Shown here: piece by piece, positions 1 through 6,984 of the stretch
Numbering within the stretch: the stretch's first letter is position 1
How the letters are laid out: every line of letters starts with the position of its first letter
DNA from: Hyphomonadaceae bacterium
GTDB taxonomy: Bacteria; Pseudomonadota; Alphaproteobacteria; Caulobacterales; Aquidulcibacteraceae
NCBI GenBank assembly: GCA_016791325.1
Contig: JAEUMU010000030.1
Location: 1 to 10,606 of the forward strand
Reading direction: 5' to 3'
DNA length: 10,606 bases
Notes under the pieces: generated by a model
Told to the model about the DNA's origin: nothing
The model's input: the letters and a program-made list of their open reading frames with translations, nothing else
Database searches by the model: none
Position numbers and translations under genes: made by a program

Positions 1-294
1 GTCCGCGCCATGTTCGAGGCAAGCGATAGCTTGGTCGACTGTGCGAATGCCACCCGCCACACAGAGCGGCACATCCAACGCCCGCGCAACGCGCGCCAGC
101 CATGCGTAGTCCAACGTACGGCCCTCCGGGGAGGCGGAGATGTCGTAAATGACAATCTCATCGGCGCCCTGATCGCGATAGCGCCGCGCCAGCTCCACTG
201 GATCGCCGGCGTCGACATGGCCTTCGAAGCGCACGCCCTTGACCACGCGCCCGCCTTTCACATCAAGGCAGGGGATAATGCGTCTAGCTGGCAA
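1..294 (-). CDS. hisF: Imidazole glycerol phosphate synthase cyclase subunit HisF (5' part, cut by window edge)
   Basis: HisF is the cyclase half of the HisF-HisH synthase. It uses ammonia from HisH to convert PRFAR into imidazole glycerol phosphate and AICAR in the cytoplasm. Only the first 98 codons are visible. The (beta/alpha)8-barrel start [19 protein letters not shown] puts the catalytic Asp at residue 11, the usual HisF position, which supports a TTG start at 294. A GGAGG stands six bases upstream of this TTG, and no ATG lies near. The gene overlaps the end of hisA by 11 bases, implying translational coupling. The stretch [10 protein letters not shown] followed by CVAGGIR resembles, from memory, the E. 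coli type (YDITAS..GR, CVAGGI) more than the usual alphaproteobacterial HisF. The family is certain; the start codon is likely. Confidence 0.95.
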   Translation of the reverse strand, partial: MPARRIIPCLDVKGGRVVKGVRFEGHVDAGDPVELARRYRDQGADEIVIYDISASPEGRTLDYAWLARVARALDVPLCVAGGIRTVDQAIACLEHGAD

Positions 295-1006
295 GGGCGT
301 CCTCCAGCGTAAATCGTCGCTCGTAGAGCGCGCGCCCGATAATGGCCCCAGCAGCGCCGGCGGCGCGCAAGGCCTTCAGATCCTCAAGCGTCGCCACGCC
401 GCCGGAGGCTTGAATGAGAACATCGGGCCGCTGGCTCGCAAGCCCGGCCATGAGCGCGACGTTAGGGCCGGTCAAAACGCCATCACGCGAAATGTCGGTC
501 ACCAACGCATGCCTCAGCGCGCCTTCGGGATACTGCGCCAATACATCGCCAAGCATGCGGCCCGAGCCCTTGGCCCAGCCGTCCACGGCGGCTTCATAGC
601 CGTTCGCCACGGCGCGAACGTCGAACGCGCAGCACACGCGCTCGGCGCCCAGCGCTTCGACCCATGCGCGTACGTCTGCGGGCCGCTTAACCGCCGCCGA
701 TCCCACGACCACACGCGCGACACCGGCCTCAAGCAGCGCTTCAACGTGTGCGCGCTCACGCACGCCGCCACCCGATTGAACCCTGAGGCCGCTTTCACGG
801 GCGATCGCGCCGATAAGTTCGTGTTGCGCGGGCGCGCCAGCGCGGGCGCCGTCGAGATCCACCACATGCACCCATGTCGCGCCAGCCTCCGCGAAAGCGC
901 GCGCTTGGGCAAAGGGCTCGCCATACTCGGTGACGTCGTCGAAGCAACCATGCTTGAGGCGCACGCAGCGCCCGCCAATAAGGTCGATGGCCGGATAGAT
1001 CAGCAT
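284..1006 (-). CDS. hisA: Phosphoribosylformimino-AICAR-phosphate isomerase HisA (ProFAR isomerase)
   Basis: HisA carries out the Amadori rearrangement of ProFAR to PRFAR, the step before the HisF-HisH synthase. The protein is 240 residues, normal for this (beta/alpha)8 barrel. The first strand carries [14 protein letters not shown] with catalytic Asp8. Phosphate-binding repeats are QSGGGVR (78-83) and QASGGV (199-204). The second catalytic Asp is D129 in AFDVR, and TDISRDG follows at 170-176. The frame extends 23 codons upstream, but the conserved start MLIYPAIDL sets the start at 1006. That ATG overlaps the end of hisH (ATGCTGA, 7 bases). HisA-type barrels with [15 protein letters not shown] and TDISRDG resemble the E. 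coli protein from memory. All key residues are intact. Confidence 0.97.
   Translation of the reverse strand: MLIYPAIDLIGGRCVRLKHGCFDDVTEYGEPFAQARAFAEAGATWVHVVDLDGARAGAPAQHELIGAIARESGLRVQSGGGVRERAHVEALLEAGVARVVVGSAAVKRPADVRAWVEALGAERVCCAFDVRAVANGYEAAVDGWAKGSGRMLGDVLAQYPEGALRHALVTDISRDGVLTGPNVALMAGLASQRPDVLIQASGGVATLEDLKALRAAGAAGAIIGRALYERRFTLEDALAS
301..305 (-). promoter_or_regulatory. Ribosome binding site deciding the TTG start of hisF
   Basis: The minus strand reads GGAGG here, inside the 3' end of hisA, six bases before TTG at 294. A consensus Shine-Dalgarno at good spacing, together with the correct register of HisF Asp11, argues for TTG rather than a missed ATG. Confidence 0.7.
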
Positions 1007-1596
1007 GGCAGGATCGCAAAGTTGCGCAGAATGCGGGCGCCGACTGCCCCTGAGCGTTCGGGGTGAAACTGGCACCCAAAACTCCGCTGATCGCCAACAA
1101 TCGCCGCGAAAGGCTGCCCATACTCCGCCTGCGCCAAGGTGAACTGGTTCAGCGGGCAGACGTAGGAATGCACGAAATACGCATAATCGCCCTCGTGCAC
1201 GCCTTCGAGCAGCGGATGGTCAGCCACCGCATGCAGCCTGCTCCAACCCATATGTGGTGAAATCGCATCCGGAGAGGAGGGCAGGCGCGTTACGGCGCCC
1301 GGGAACCGGCCCAATCCTTGGGCGTCGCCTTCCTCGCTGCGTTCAAACAAGAGCTGCTGGCCTAAACAAATGCCGAGCAGCGGCCGCGAGAAGCGACGCA
1401 ACACTTCACGCAAGCCGCGCTGATCGATCAGCGCCATCGCGTGCGCCGCCGCGCCTACGCCCGGCAACACGAGGCGCGGCGCTTCGCTAATCTGCGTGGC
1501 GTCATCGCTGAGCGCCGCGTCTATGCCCAGGCGCTCAAACGCGAACATCACCGCCGCTGTGTTGCCGACGCCCAGCTTCGCCACCACCACGCTCAC
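1000..1596 (-). CDS. hisH: Imidazole glycerol phosphate synthase glutaminase subunit HisH
   Basis: HisH is a class I glutamine amidotransferase that hydrolyses glutamine and feeds ammonia into the HisF barrel. At 198 residues it has the usual length. The triad is visible: Cys77 in LLGICLGQQ, and His178 and Glu180 in CQFHPERSG. The oxyanion/tunnel region LVLPGVGA (42-49) and the family signatures PHMGWSR and YFVHSY are present. The start is GTG at 1596, which overlaps the stop of the hisB fusion as GTGA; no better in-frame start lies upstream. The N-terminus reads KLGVGN where many homologues have DYGxGN, a conservative oddity distant from the active site. FVHSY-x-CPLN and QFHPERSGAVGA resemble the enterobacterial HisH from memory. 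Confidence 0.96.
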   Translation of the reverse strand: MSVVVAKLGVGNTAAVMFAFERLGIDAALSDDATQISEAPRLVLPGVGAAAHAMALIDQRGLREVLRRFSRPLLGICLGQQLLFERSEEGDAQGLGRFPGAVTRLPSSPDAISPHMGWSRLHAVADHPLLEGVHEGDYAYFVHSYVCPLNQFTLAQAEYGQPFAAIVGDQRSFGCQFHPERSGAVGARILRNFAILPC

Positions 1597-2969
1597 GCCA
1601 ACATCCCCTTGGTCGAGGGCGTGGCGTCGCCTTCTATGCGAACAGCCTGGCGCAATGCCCGGCCCAGCGCCTTGAAGCAGGCTTCTGTTTTATGGTGATC
1701 ATTCTCGCCTTTCACGCTCACATGGATGCTGGCCCCAAGGCTCTGCGCGAGGGATCGAAACACGTGCTCGGTCATCTCTGTCGGGTAGGCGCCCAGCAGC
1801 GGCGCGGTGAACGCCGCTTCCCAGACAAGATACGGCCGCCCGCCGAGGTCGATCGAGAGGCGCGCTTCGGCCTCATCCATGGGCAACAAGAAGCCGTAGC
1901 GGGCGATGCCGCGCTTTTCGCCGAGCGCCTGGCGCAGCGCTTGGCCGAAGGCGATCGCGCAGTCCTCGATGCTGTGGTGCGCATCGACGTGCAAATCACC
2001 ATCGCAGCGCAGTTCAAGGGTGAAGCCGCCGTGGGCGGCCACTTGCTCAAGCATGTGGTCGAAGAATCCGAGCCCTGTCTCAATGCGCGATCCGCCTTCG
2101 TGGCCGAGATCCACCCGGGCTGTGATGCGCGTTTCCTTGGTTTCGCGCAGCACTTCGCCCGTGCGTCGTGCGCTCGGTGCGCTGATCGCGCCAAGGGCCA
2201 GCAGCGCGCGATCATTCAGTTCCGGCGCGCCAACATCGATGCGAAAAATTTCAGCACTGACCCACGCGCCCTGTGCGCCGTGCCGCGCCAGCGCTGAACG
2301 CGCGGTGTCGCGATTTTCAGGCCGCACGAAAACGAACGGCCCTTGGCCCGGTGTCAACACCCCGCGGTTCGCCAGCGCTTGCTTTATCCGCGCCACCTCC
2401 GACTTCGCATCGCGAATGCGCCGCTCGCGCAGATAGGCTTTCTGGGGATCAAGCGCGGCCATCGCCAGGGAGATGGTGGAAGGCGCGAACGCGTCGGGCT
2501 CCAAGCGGCCCGCGCACGCCTCGACCAGATCCGGCGCGCCAATCAACGCAGCACAGGGTTCGCCTTGAAGACCAAACTCAAGCCCAAGATTACGAATGAC
2601 AATCACATGGTCCGCGGCAAGCGCACAGCTTGGGCTGTCGCCAAAGGCGATTAGTGTTTCGTCCACAACCACCAACACGCTGCTGAGCGCCGCCTCAGCA
2701 GCTGTGACGACGCCGCCATCGTGCGGATCGGGTGATGTCCGCACCACCACATCCGCGCCATCTTCCACCAGCGAAAAGCCGTACGCGCGCGCAGCGCGCT
2801 CGGCGCTATCGCTTTTTGGCGCCGCGACTGCGCAGCGTTCCCCACGCAGCAGCAACGCCACCCCGTGCCAGAGCCCGCGCACCGGTAAGATGCAAGCTGC
2901 GTCCAGGCCAATGGCCGTCGCCATGCGTTCGCGCAACGGCGCGAGCTCCGGTGGAAGGACGTCAGCCAT
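1593..2969 (-). CDS. hisB: Fusion of a degenerate HisC-like aminotransferase domain and imidazoleglycerol-phosphate dehydratase HisB
   Basis: The predicted protein is 458 residues. Residues about 268-458 are a complete IGPD, which dehydrates imidazole glycerol phosphate to imidazole acetol phosphate. Its manganese-binding motifs are intact: FFDHML (302-307), HHSIED (331-336), PMDEA and DHHKTEA (424-430), with PSTKG near the end. Residues 1 to about 265 align with HisC-type fold-I aminotransferases. VVDETLIAF (101-109) matches VVDEAYxxF, IRNLGLEFGLQG (125-136) matches RTxSKAFGLAG, and FRIDVG (242-247) matches LRITVG. The PLP lysine is Leu130, the PLP-contacting Tyr is Leu106, the NPTG loop is replaced by PDPHDGG, and the domain is shorter than the ~350-residue HisC. 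Aminotransferase activity is therefore unlikely. The start is ATG 2969, overlapping hisD by 8 bases; the longer frame upstream is an Arg/Trp-rich antisense-like extension. The dehydratase call is certain; the role of the front domain is unknown. Confidence 0.9.
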   Translation of the reverse strand: MADVLPPELAPLRERMATAIGLDAACILPVRGLWHGVALLLRGERCAVAAPKSDSAERAARAYGFSLVEDGADVVVRTSPDPHDGGVVTAAEAALSSVLVVVDETLIAFGDSPSCALAADHVIVIRNLGLEFGLQGEPCAALIGAPDLVEACAGRLEPDAFAPSTISLAMAALDPQKAYLRERRIRDAKSEVARIKQALANRGVLTPGQGPFVFVRPENRDTARSALARHGAQGAWVSAEIFRIDVGAPELNDRALLALGAISAPSARRTGEVLRETKETRITARVDLGHEGGSRIETGLGFFDHMLEQVAAHGGFTLELRCDGDLHVDAHHSIEDCAIAFGQALRQALGEKRGIARYGFLLPMDEAEARLSIDLGGRPYLVWEAAFTAPLLGAYPTEMTEHVFRSLAQSLGASIHVSVKGENDHHKTEACFKALGRALRQAVRIEGDATPSTKGMLA

Positions 2970-4257
2970 GGCGGGGGAGTCTAACGTCAGCGGCGCGTGC
3001 GTGTGCTTCCAGTCCCTCCAGTCGCGCCAGCCGCGCCGCCGCCGGCGCCAGCGCCGCCGCGCCATCGCGGCTGATTTCCTGCACCACAAAGCTTTTCATG
3101 AACGAGGCGGCGTTCACGCCGCTCCACGTAGCGGCTGCGCCATCCGTCGGCAGAACGTGGCTCGGTCCGCAAACATAGTCGCCAAACGTCTCGCCGCTCC
3201 AGCGTCCGACGAATACCGCGCCGGCATTGCTGATGCGCTCAACAACCCGCTCCGGTTCTGCAGTCTGCACCGAGAGATGTTCGGGCGCGTAAACGTTGGC
3301 GGCGTCCGCAGCCTCAGCCAAGTCGCGCACGATAATGCAGCGCGCGTTGGCGAGCGCGGCTTGCGCAATCGCTGCGCGAGGCAGCGCCGGCGCCTGCGCC
3401 GCCAGCGCGCGCGCGACCGCGTCGGCAAGCGCGGGCGAGGGCGTCGCCAGCAGCACTTGTGCGTCGGTATCGTGTTCGGCTTGGCTCAATAGATCTGCGG
3501 CGATCACCTCTGCGTCGGCGCTGTCGTCGGCGATCACCATGAGTTCACTCGGCCCGGCTGGCACATCGATCTGCGGCCCGCCCGGCAGGCTCGCCGCATA
3601 GCGCTTGGCTTCAGCCACATAAGCGTTGCCCGGCCCGAAGATCTTTTGCGCCTTTGGCGTCACCACACCGAACGTAAGCGCCGCAATCGCTTGCGCGCCG
3701 CCGACAAGCCATAGGCGCTCCAGCCCACAAGCTGCGGCCGCCGCCACCATCATTGGGTGTGGCGCGGCGTTGCGCCCAGGCGGCGTGATGGCGATGCGTT
3801 GTGCCACGCCGGCCACGCGCGCGGGCGCAGCCAACATGATCAAGGTGGAAAACAACGGCGCTGTGCCTGCGGGCGCATAGAGGCCGCAAGAGTCGATCGC
3901 CCGCCAGACGCGCGTGCAGCGCACGCCCGGGGCGATATCCACGCTGAGCGCCCGTGGCAGCGTCGCCTCGTGAAAGCGCGTCACGTTCGCCACCGCCAGG
4001 TCGAGCGCGGCCAGGTCCGCACGATCCAACTTTGCACGCGCCGCGTCGATCACGTCGCACGTGAGTGTAAGTGCGGCGGGCGCGCGCTTATCTAGGGTTT
4101 CGGCCCAGCGCGTGAGCGCGGCTTCCCCCTCCGCCTCCACTTCATTGAATATGCGTTTTACGACAGCGCTCACTTCGCCATCTCGCCGCCGCGTGGGGCG
4201 GGTCAGCGCCCGCGTTTGCGCGGCCGCATCAAGCTCGCTCCAGATTACGCGCTGCAT
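2962..4257 (-). CDS. hisD: Histidinol dehydrogenase HisD
   Basis: HisD is a zinc-dependent NAD enzyme that oxidises histidinol twice to histidine, the final steps of the pathway. The protein is 431 residues, typical for the family. Zinc ligands are Gln259 and His262 (SQAEHD), Asp360 (FGDYVCGPSHVLPT) and His419 (LEAHARA). The catalytic pair Glu326-His327 lies in YAPEHLSV. The nucleotide-binding region includes KIFGPGNAYV (205-214) and DVPAGPSE (231-238). These positions coincide with E. coli numbering as I recall it. The ATG start lies 10 bases after the hisG stop, and the end overlaps the next gene by 8 bases. Nothing appears broken. Confidence 0.97.
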   Translation of the reverse strand: MQRVIWSELDAAAQTRALTRPTRRRDGEVSAVVKRIFNEVEAEGEAALTRWAETLDKRAPAALTLTCDVIDAARAKLDRADLAALDLAVANVTRFHEATLPRALSVDIAPGVRCTRVWRAIDSCGLYAPAGTAPLFSTLIMLAAPARVAGVAQRIAITPPGRNAAPHPMMVAAAAACGLERLWLVGGAQAIAALTFGVVTPKAQKIFGPGNAYVAEAKRYAASLPGGPQIDVPAGPSELMVIADDSADAEVIAADLLSQAEHDTDAQVLLATPSPALADAVARALAAQAPALPRAAIAQAALANARCIIVRDLAEAADAANVYAPEHLSVQTAEPERVVERISNAGAVFVGRWSGETFGDYVCGPSHVLPTDGAAATWSGVNAASFMKSFVVQEISRDGAAALAPAAARLARLEGLEAHARAADVRLPRHG

Positions 4258-4267
4258 CGCTGGCGTC

Positions 4268-5143
4268 TCACATCATCTTTTCGATTGGCAACACCAGAAT
4301 GGCCGAGGCGCCCGCGCCCTTGAGGCGTTCGAGCGTCTCCCAAAAGACCGATTCCTGGCAAACCGCGTGTACCGCCACCGCGTCGTCGCGCCCTGCCAGC
4401 GGCGTCACTGTCGGCGCGCCAGCGCCGGGTAGAATTGCGCTGATTTGCGGCAGCGCCGAGCGCGGCGCGTTCATCATCACATACTTTGCGCCGCGGCTGG
4501 CGACGACGCCGCCCACGCGATCGACAAAGCTCTCCGCATTGCGCTGCAATTCCGGATCGAGCGCTCTGCGCCCACGGATCAGCACAGCTTCGCTCTCGAG
4601 CACTGTTTCAACCGCCGCCAGGCCGTTGGCCTCCAACGTGGCGCCGGTGGAGACAAGATCGCAAACAACTTGCGAGAGCTTCAACCGCGGCGCCACCTCA
4701 ACGGCGCCACGCATCTTCACAATTTCAGCGCCAACCCCGTGCTCGTCGAGAAATCGCCGCAACACGCCTGGATAAGAGGTGGCGATGCGCACGCCATCGA
4801 GGCTGTGCGGCCCTTCATAGCGGAAGCTCTCCGGCGCGGCGATTTTGAGCGCGCACCGGCCGAAGCCGAGCCGCATGACTTCCTCCGGCGCGCGTTCGCC
4901 CTCGCTTGACCGCTCCGCTAGAACATTGAGGCCCACAATGCCAAAGTCCGCGACCCCGTCGGCTACGAACGTGGGAATATCGTCGTCCCGAACGCGCAGC
5001 ACATCGATCGGTGCGTTTTCTATGCGGTAGAGCAGCTCGTTCGCGCCTTTGACGACGCGCAGCCCCGCAGATTCCACAAGTTCCAGGCTCTTGTCAGCCA
5101 AGCGGCCGCTTTTCTGAAGCGCGATGCGCAAACGCTGGCTCAT
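4268..5143 (-). CDS. hisG: ATP phosphoribosyltransferase HisG, long form
   Basis: HisG catalyses the first committed step, joining ATP and PRPP into phosphoribosyl-ATP. At 291 residues this is the long, self-sufficient form. It has two periplasmic-binding-like catalytic lobes and a C-terminal ACT-like regulatory domain (about 217-291) where histidine feeds back, so no HisZ partner is needed. Motifs seen are LQKSGRL (9-15), RVRDDDIP (50-57), ATSYPGVLRRFL (121-132), the PRPP loop DLVSTGATLEANGL (162-175), and the end CQESVFWETLERLKG...LPIEKMM. From memory this closely follows the E. coli protein, whereas many alphaproteobacteria carry the short HisG with HisZ. The ATG overlaps the stop of the upstream regulator as ATGA, and a weak GAAGAGA precedes it. 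Confidence 0.97.
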   Translation of the reverse strand: MSQRLRIALQKSGRLADKSLELVESAGLRVVKGANELLYRIENAPIDVLRVRDDDIPTFVADGVADFGIVGLNVLAERSSEGERAPEEVMRLGFGRCALKIAAPESFRYEGPHSLDGVRIATSYPGVLRRFLDEHGVGAEIVKMRGAVEVAPRLKLSQVVCDLVSTGATLEANGLAAVETVLESEAVLIRGRRALDPELQRNAESFVDRVGGVVASRGAKYVMMNAPRSALPQISAILPGAGAPTVTPLAGRDDAVAVHAVCQESVFWETLERLKGAGASAILVLPIEKMM

Positions 5144-5454
5144 TTTTGTCTCTTCAGTCGGTCAAGCACGCGCCGATAGCCTTGGTAGGGCATGTCTTTG
5201 AGGAACCGCGCCACCCGCACCACCGTCGCCGTGCTTGCATCGGCGCGTTCAGCGATTTCACGATAGGAGAGTTCGCCGCCATCCAGCAGGCGCGCCACCA
5301 GCCAGCGCTCAGAGAGCGCCCTGATTTCGCCCGGCGTGCAAAGGTCGGCCAAGAACGCCTCCGCCTCTTCGCGGCTTTTCAGCGTCAGCAAGGCGTCGAT
5401 CACGTCCGGGCGGGCGGCCGCCGGGGCGGCGCGGAAGGCGGTAGTTGTATTCAT
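5140..5454 (-). CDS. TrpR-related regulator of the YerC/HisR type, first gene of the his operon
   Basis: This is a small DNA-binding protein of the TrpR superfamily, 104 residues. The core runs LLTLKSREEAEAFLADLCTP, then EIRALSERWLVARLLDGGELSYREIAE and the recognition region ADASTATVVRVARFL. This matches YerC/YecD proteins, in which DLCT.xEI, ERW.VA and ASTAT are conserved. Family members in Firmicutes have been proposed (as HisR) to repress histidine biosynthesis genes. Placement at the head of this operon, with an ATGA overlap into hisG, suggests local autoregulation by histidine or a related signal, which is an inference. The frame continues to an ATG at 5505, but the family length, the likely promoter inside that extension and the lack of conservation favour ATG 5454. 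There is no Shine-Dalgarno before it. Confidence 0.88.
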   Translation of the reverse strand: MNTTTAFRAAPAAARPDVIDALLTLKSREEAEAFLADLCTPGEIRALSERWLVARLLDGGELSYREIAERADASTATVVRVARFLKDMPYQGYRRVLDRLKRQK

Positions 5455-5462
5455 GTAGCAGC

Positions 5463-5491
5463 GCGATAGCACATGAGAACACGCTAGGCAA
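5463..5491 (-). promoter_or_regulatory. Candidate sigma70 promoter of the his operon giving a leaderless transcript
   Basis: The minus strand reads TTGCCT (5491-5486), a 17-base spacer, then TATCGC (5468-5463). Transcription would begin about 6-8 bases later, at or within two bases of the ATG at 5454. This fits the absence of a Shine-Dalgarno before that ATG. The four-base arms TAGC (5467-5470) and GCTA (5483-5486), 12 bases apart, lie between and across the hexamers and could be an operator, but they are short. The nearby GGAGGAGGG at 5500-5492 does not sit at a usable distance from an in-frame start. Confidence 0.4.
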
Positions 5492-5536
5492 CCCTCCTCC
5501 AGCATTGAGGCTCAGGTGGTTACCCCCACGGGGAGG

Positions 5537-5557
5537 GCGGCCGCCTTGCACGGCCGC
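5537..5557. other. GC-rich hairpin between the TetR gene and the his operon
   Basis: A 7-base perfect inverted repeat (GCGGCCG / CGGCCGC) with a 7-base loop starts directly after the stop codon of the TetR gene that ends at 5558. It could end or slow transcription from the regulators before the his promoter. No T-run follows on either strand, so it is not a classic intrinsic terminator. Confidence 0.4.
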
Positions 5558-6175
5558 TTACGCGCGCGGCAGCAGGCCGGCGCAGATCACGGCCACATAG
5601 TCGCGTGCGGTTTTCCTTGGCGAGAGATTGCTCCAATCGCCGGGCGCATAGGCGATCCAATTGAGCGCGCCGAACAGATAGTTGGCGGCGATTGCGGGAT
5701 CGGTTTGCGCATCGATCGATCCGTCGGCGACGCCGTCGCGGATAATGTTCTCAAGCATGCGGTCCGCCGCCCGCTGGCGTGTTCTCATTCGCTTTTCGTT
5801 TTCGGGCGAAAGGCCGCGTATGCCAGTTTCCACGAGGGCGCGTCCGAAATTTGTGAAGCCACCCTCTGCGTAGTGCCGCAAGAAAATTTCCAATCGCTCA
5901 AGGCCGGTCCTGTCACTGTCTTGGGCTGCGTCAAGCGCGGTCTTCACCGCGGCGAAGCCAATTTCGTGCAGCTCGAACAGCAGCTGATCCTTGCTCTCCA
6001 CATAATAATAGAGCGTGGGTTTGCTCACATTGAGCCGACGCGCAATGTCGGCGAGCGAAACGTTCTCGAAGCCGTTCTCGACAATCAGATCAGCGGCCGC
6101 GTTGAGAATCGCCTCTTTCTTGCTGGCGAATTGTTCGTGTCGGCGCGGCTTCCGCCTCGTGCGGCGCTCAGGCAT
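5558..6175 (-). CDS. TetR/AcrR-family transcriptional regulator (distal copy of a tandem pair)
   Basis: The protein is 205 residues, the usual length for one-domain TetR repressors. An Arg-rich tail (residues 4-12 hold seven Arg/Lys) precedes a helix-turn-helix: SLADIARRLNVSKPTLYYYVESKDQLL (40-66). The C-terminal ligand domain contains YLFGALNWIAYAPGDWSN. An NWIxxWY-like segment of this sort occurs in TetR regulators of acyl-CoA, lipid and steroid degradation, so a lipid-like inducer is possible but unproven. The gene lies 21 bases after an evident paralogue with the same length and layout. The two are probably co-transcribed and may bind the same operator. Target and ligand are not determined by the sequence. 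Confidence 0.9.
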   Translation of the reverse strand: MPERRTRRKPRRHEQFASKKEAILNAAADLIVENGFENVSLADIARRLNVSKPTLYYYVESKDQLLFELHEIGFAAVKTALDAAQDSDRTGLERLEIFLRHYAEGGFTNFGRALVETGIRGLSPENEKRMRTRQRAADRMLENIIRDGVADGSIDAQTDPAIAANYLFGALNWIAYAPGDWSNLSPRKTARDYVAVICAGLLPRA

Positions 6176-6196
6176 GGTGTTTCCGATTCAAGAACA

Positions 6197-6814
6197 TCAA
6201 GATCTTGCAGCGAAGCCGCGTTCGATCATTTGTACAAACTTGTCGGCGAGCTGATCGTGGTCGAGACGATCATTTTCCACGTACCATCGCGGAATCCAGC
6301 TTACGGCGCCAAAAATCATTGCTGCGGCCAGCTTGGGGTCAGCGTTCTGCAAAGAGCCGTCCTTTGCGCCCTCGCGTAGAATCTTTCGCATCGTGGCGTC
6401 TTGCTTGCGAACGATCGCACCCAGTTCCTGCTGGCGCGCCGCTGTAAGTATCCGTCGATCGGTTCGTACGGCGCAACGGCCAAACGTCGTGGACATGATC
6501 TTTACGTAAGCGGGGAGGAAAATCCGCAGCTTGTCGCGCCCCGCGCCTTCAGTCGCCGCTGCATTGTCAAGGGCTGTCGAAATGTCGTCGAGCGTGCGTT
6601 TGGCGATCTCGAACAGCAAATCCGCCTTGCTGCCGATATAATGATAAAGCGCCGCCTTTGAGATCTGCATGCGCTCGGCGACCTCAGCCAAGCTGGCGTC
6701 ACGAAATCCCTTTTCCACGAACAAGGCGGCGGCGCTTGCGAGTAATTGCTCGCGCCGCTCTTCATAGTCTTGGCGGTTGCGGGCCGGCGCAGTCGGCCAG
6801 GGCGAGCTCTTCAT
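6197..6814 (-). CDS. TetR/AcrR-family transcriptional regulator, divergent from the oxygenase gene
   Basis: The protein is 205 residues from ATG 6814. The frame is open a further 44 codons upstream, but the extra part is Cys/Gly-rich and has no TetR similarity, so the shorter start is preferred. The helix-turn-helix is SLAEVAERMQISKAALYHYIGSKADLL (41-67). The ligand domain holds IFGAVSWIPRWYVENDRLDHDQLADK, matching the SWIxRWY type of lipid-related TetR regulators. It is a paralogue of the next gene: both have LYxYxxSKxxLLFE, the same length, and FGAxxWI at the same place. It is transcribed away from the PhyH-type oxygenase across a 276-base region that carries an inverted repeat. This layout usually means the repressor controls the divergent genes and itself. 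No clear Shine-Dalgarno precedes the ATG. Confidence 0.9.
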   Translation of the reverse strand: MKSSPWPTAPARNRQDYEERREQLLASAAALFVEKGFRDASLAEVAERMQISKAALYHYIGSKADLLFEIAKRTLDDISTALDNAAATEGAGRDKLRIFLPAYVKIMSTTFGRCAVRTDRRILTAARQQELGAIVRKQDATMRKILREGAKDGSLQNADPKLAAAMIFGAVSWIPRWYVENDRLDHDQLADKFVQMIERGFAARS

Positions 6815-6984
6815 GACGAACCAGGAATCGCGCCTGACCCCAGACGCCGCTTTGTAGCGTGCATTATGGGGGCAAACGGCAAACGAAACACCTCCGCTCC
6901 CGCATTGAGCAAGGCGAGAGGCGGTCCCGCCCCGGCCCTGGGGCAAGGCGGGCGGCTCCGGTTTCCGGGCGCCCGATTCCGCCC

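Noticed and set aside
239..1066. Long plus-strand open frame opposite hisA (275 codons)
   Set aside because: It is an antisense shadow created by GC-rich codon bias of hisA; the composition is Ala/Arg/His-rich with no recognisable domain.
2970..3089. 40-residue N-terminal extension of the HisC-like/HisB fusion
   Set aside because: It lies wholly inside hisD in another frame and is Arg/Trp-rich. ATG 2969 gives the usual short operon overlap and begins the recognisable domain.
5455..5557. Possible his attenuator or leader peptide
   Set aside because: There is no run of His codons and no terminator/antiterminator pair with a T-tract. Only a GC hairpin next to the TetR stop is present.
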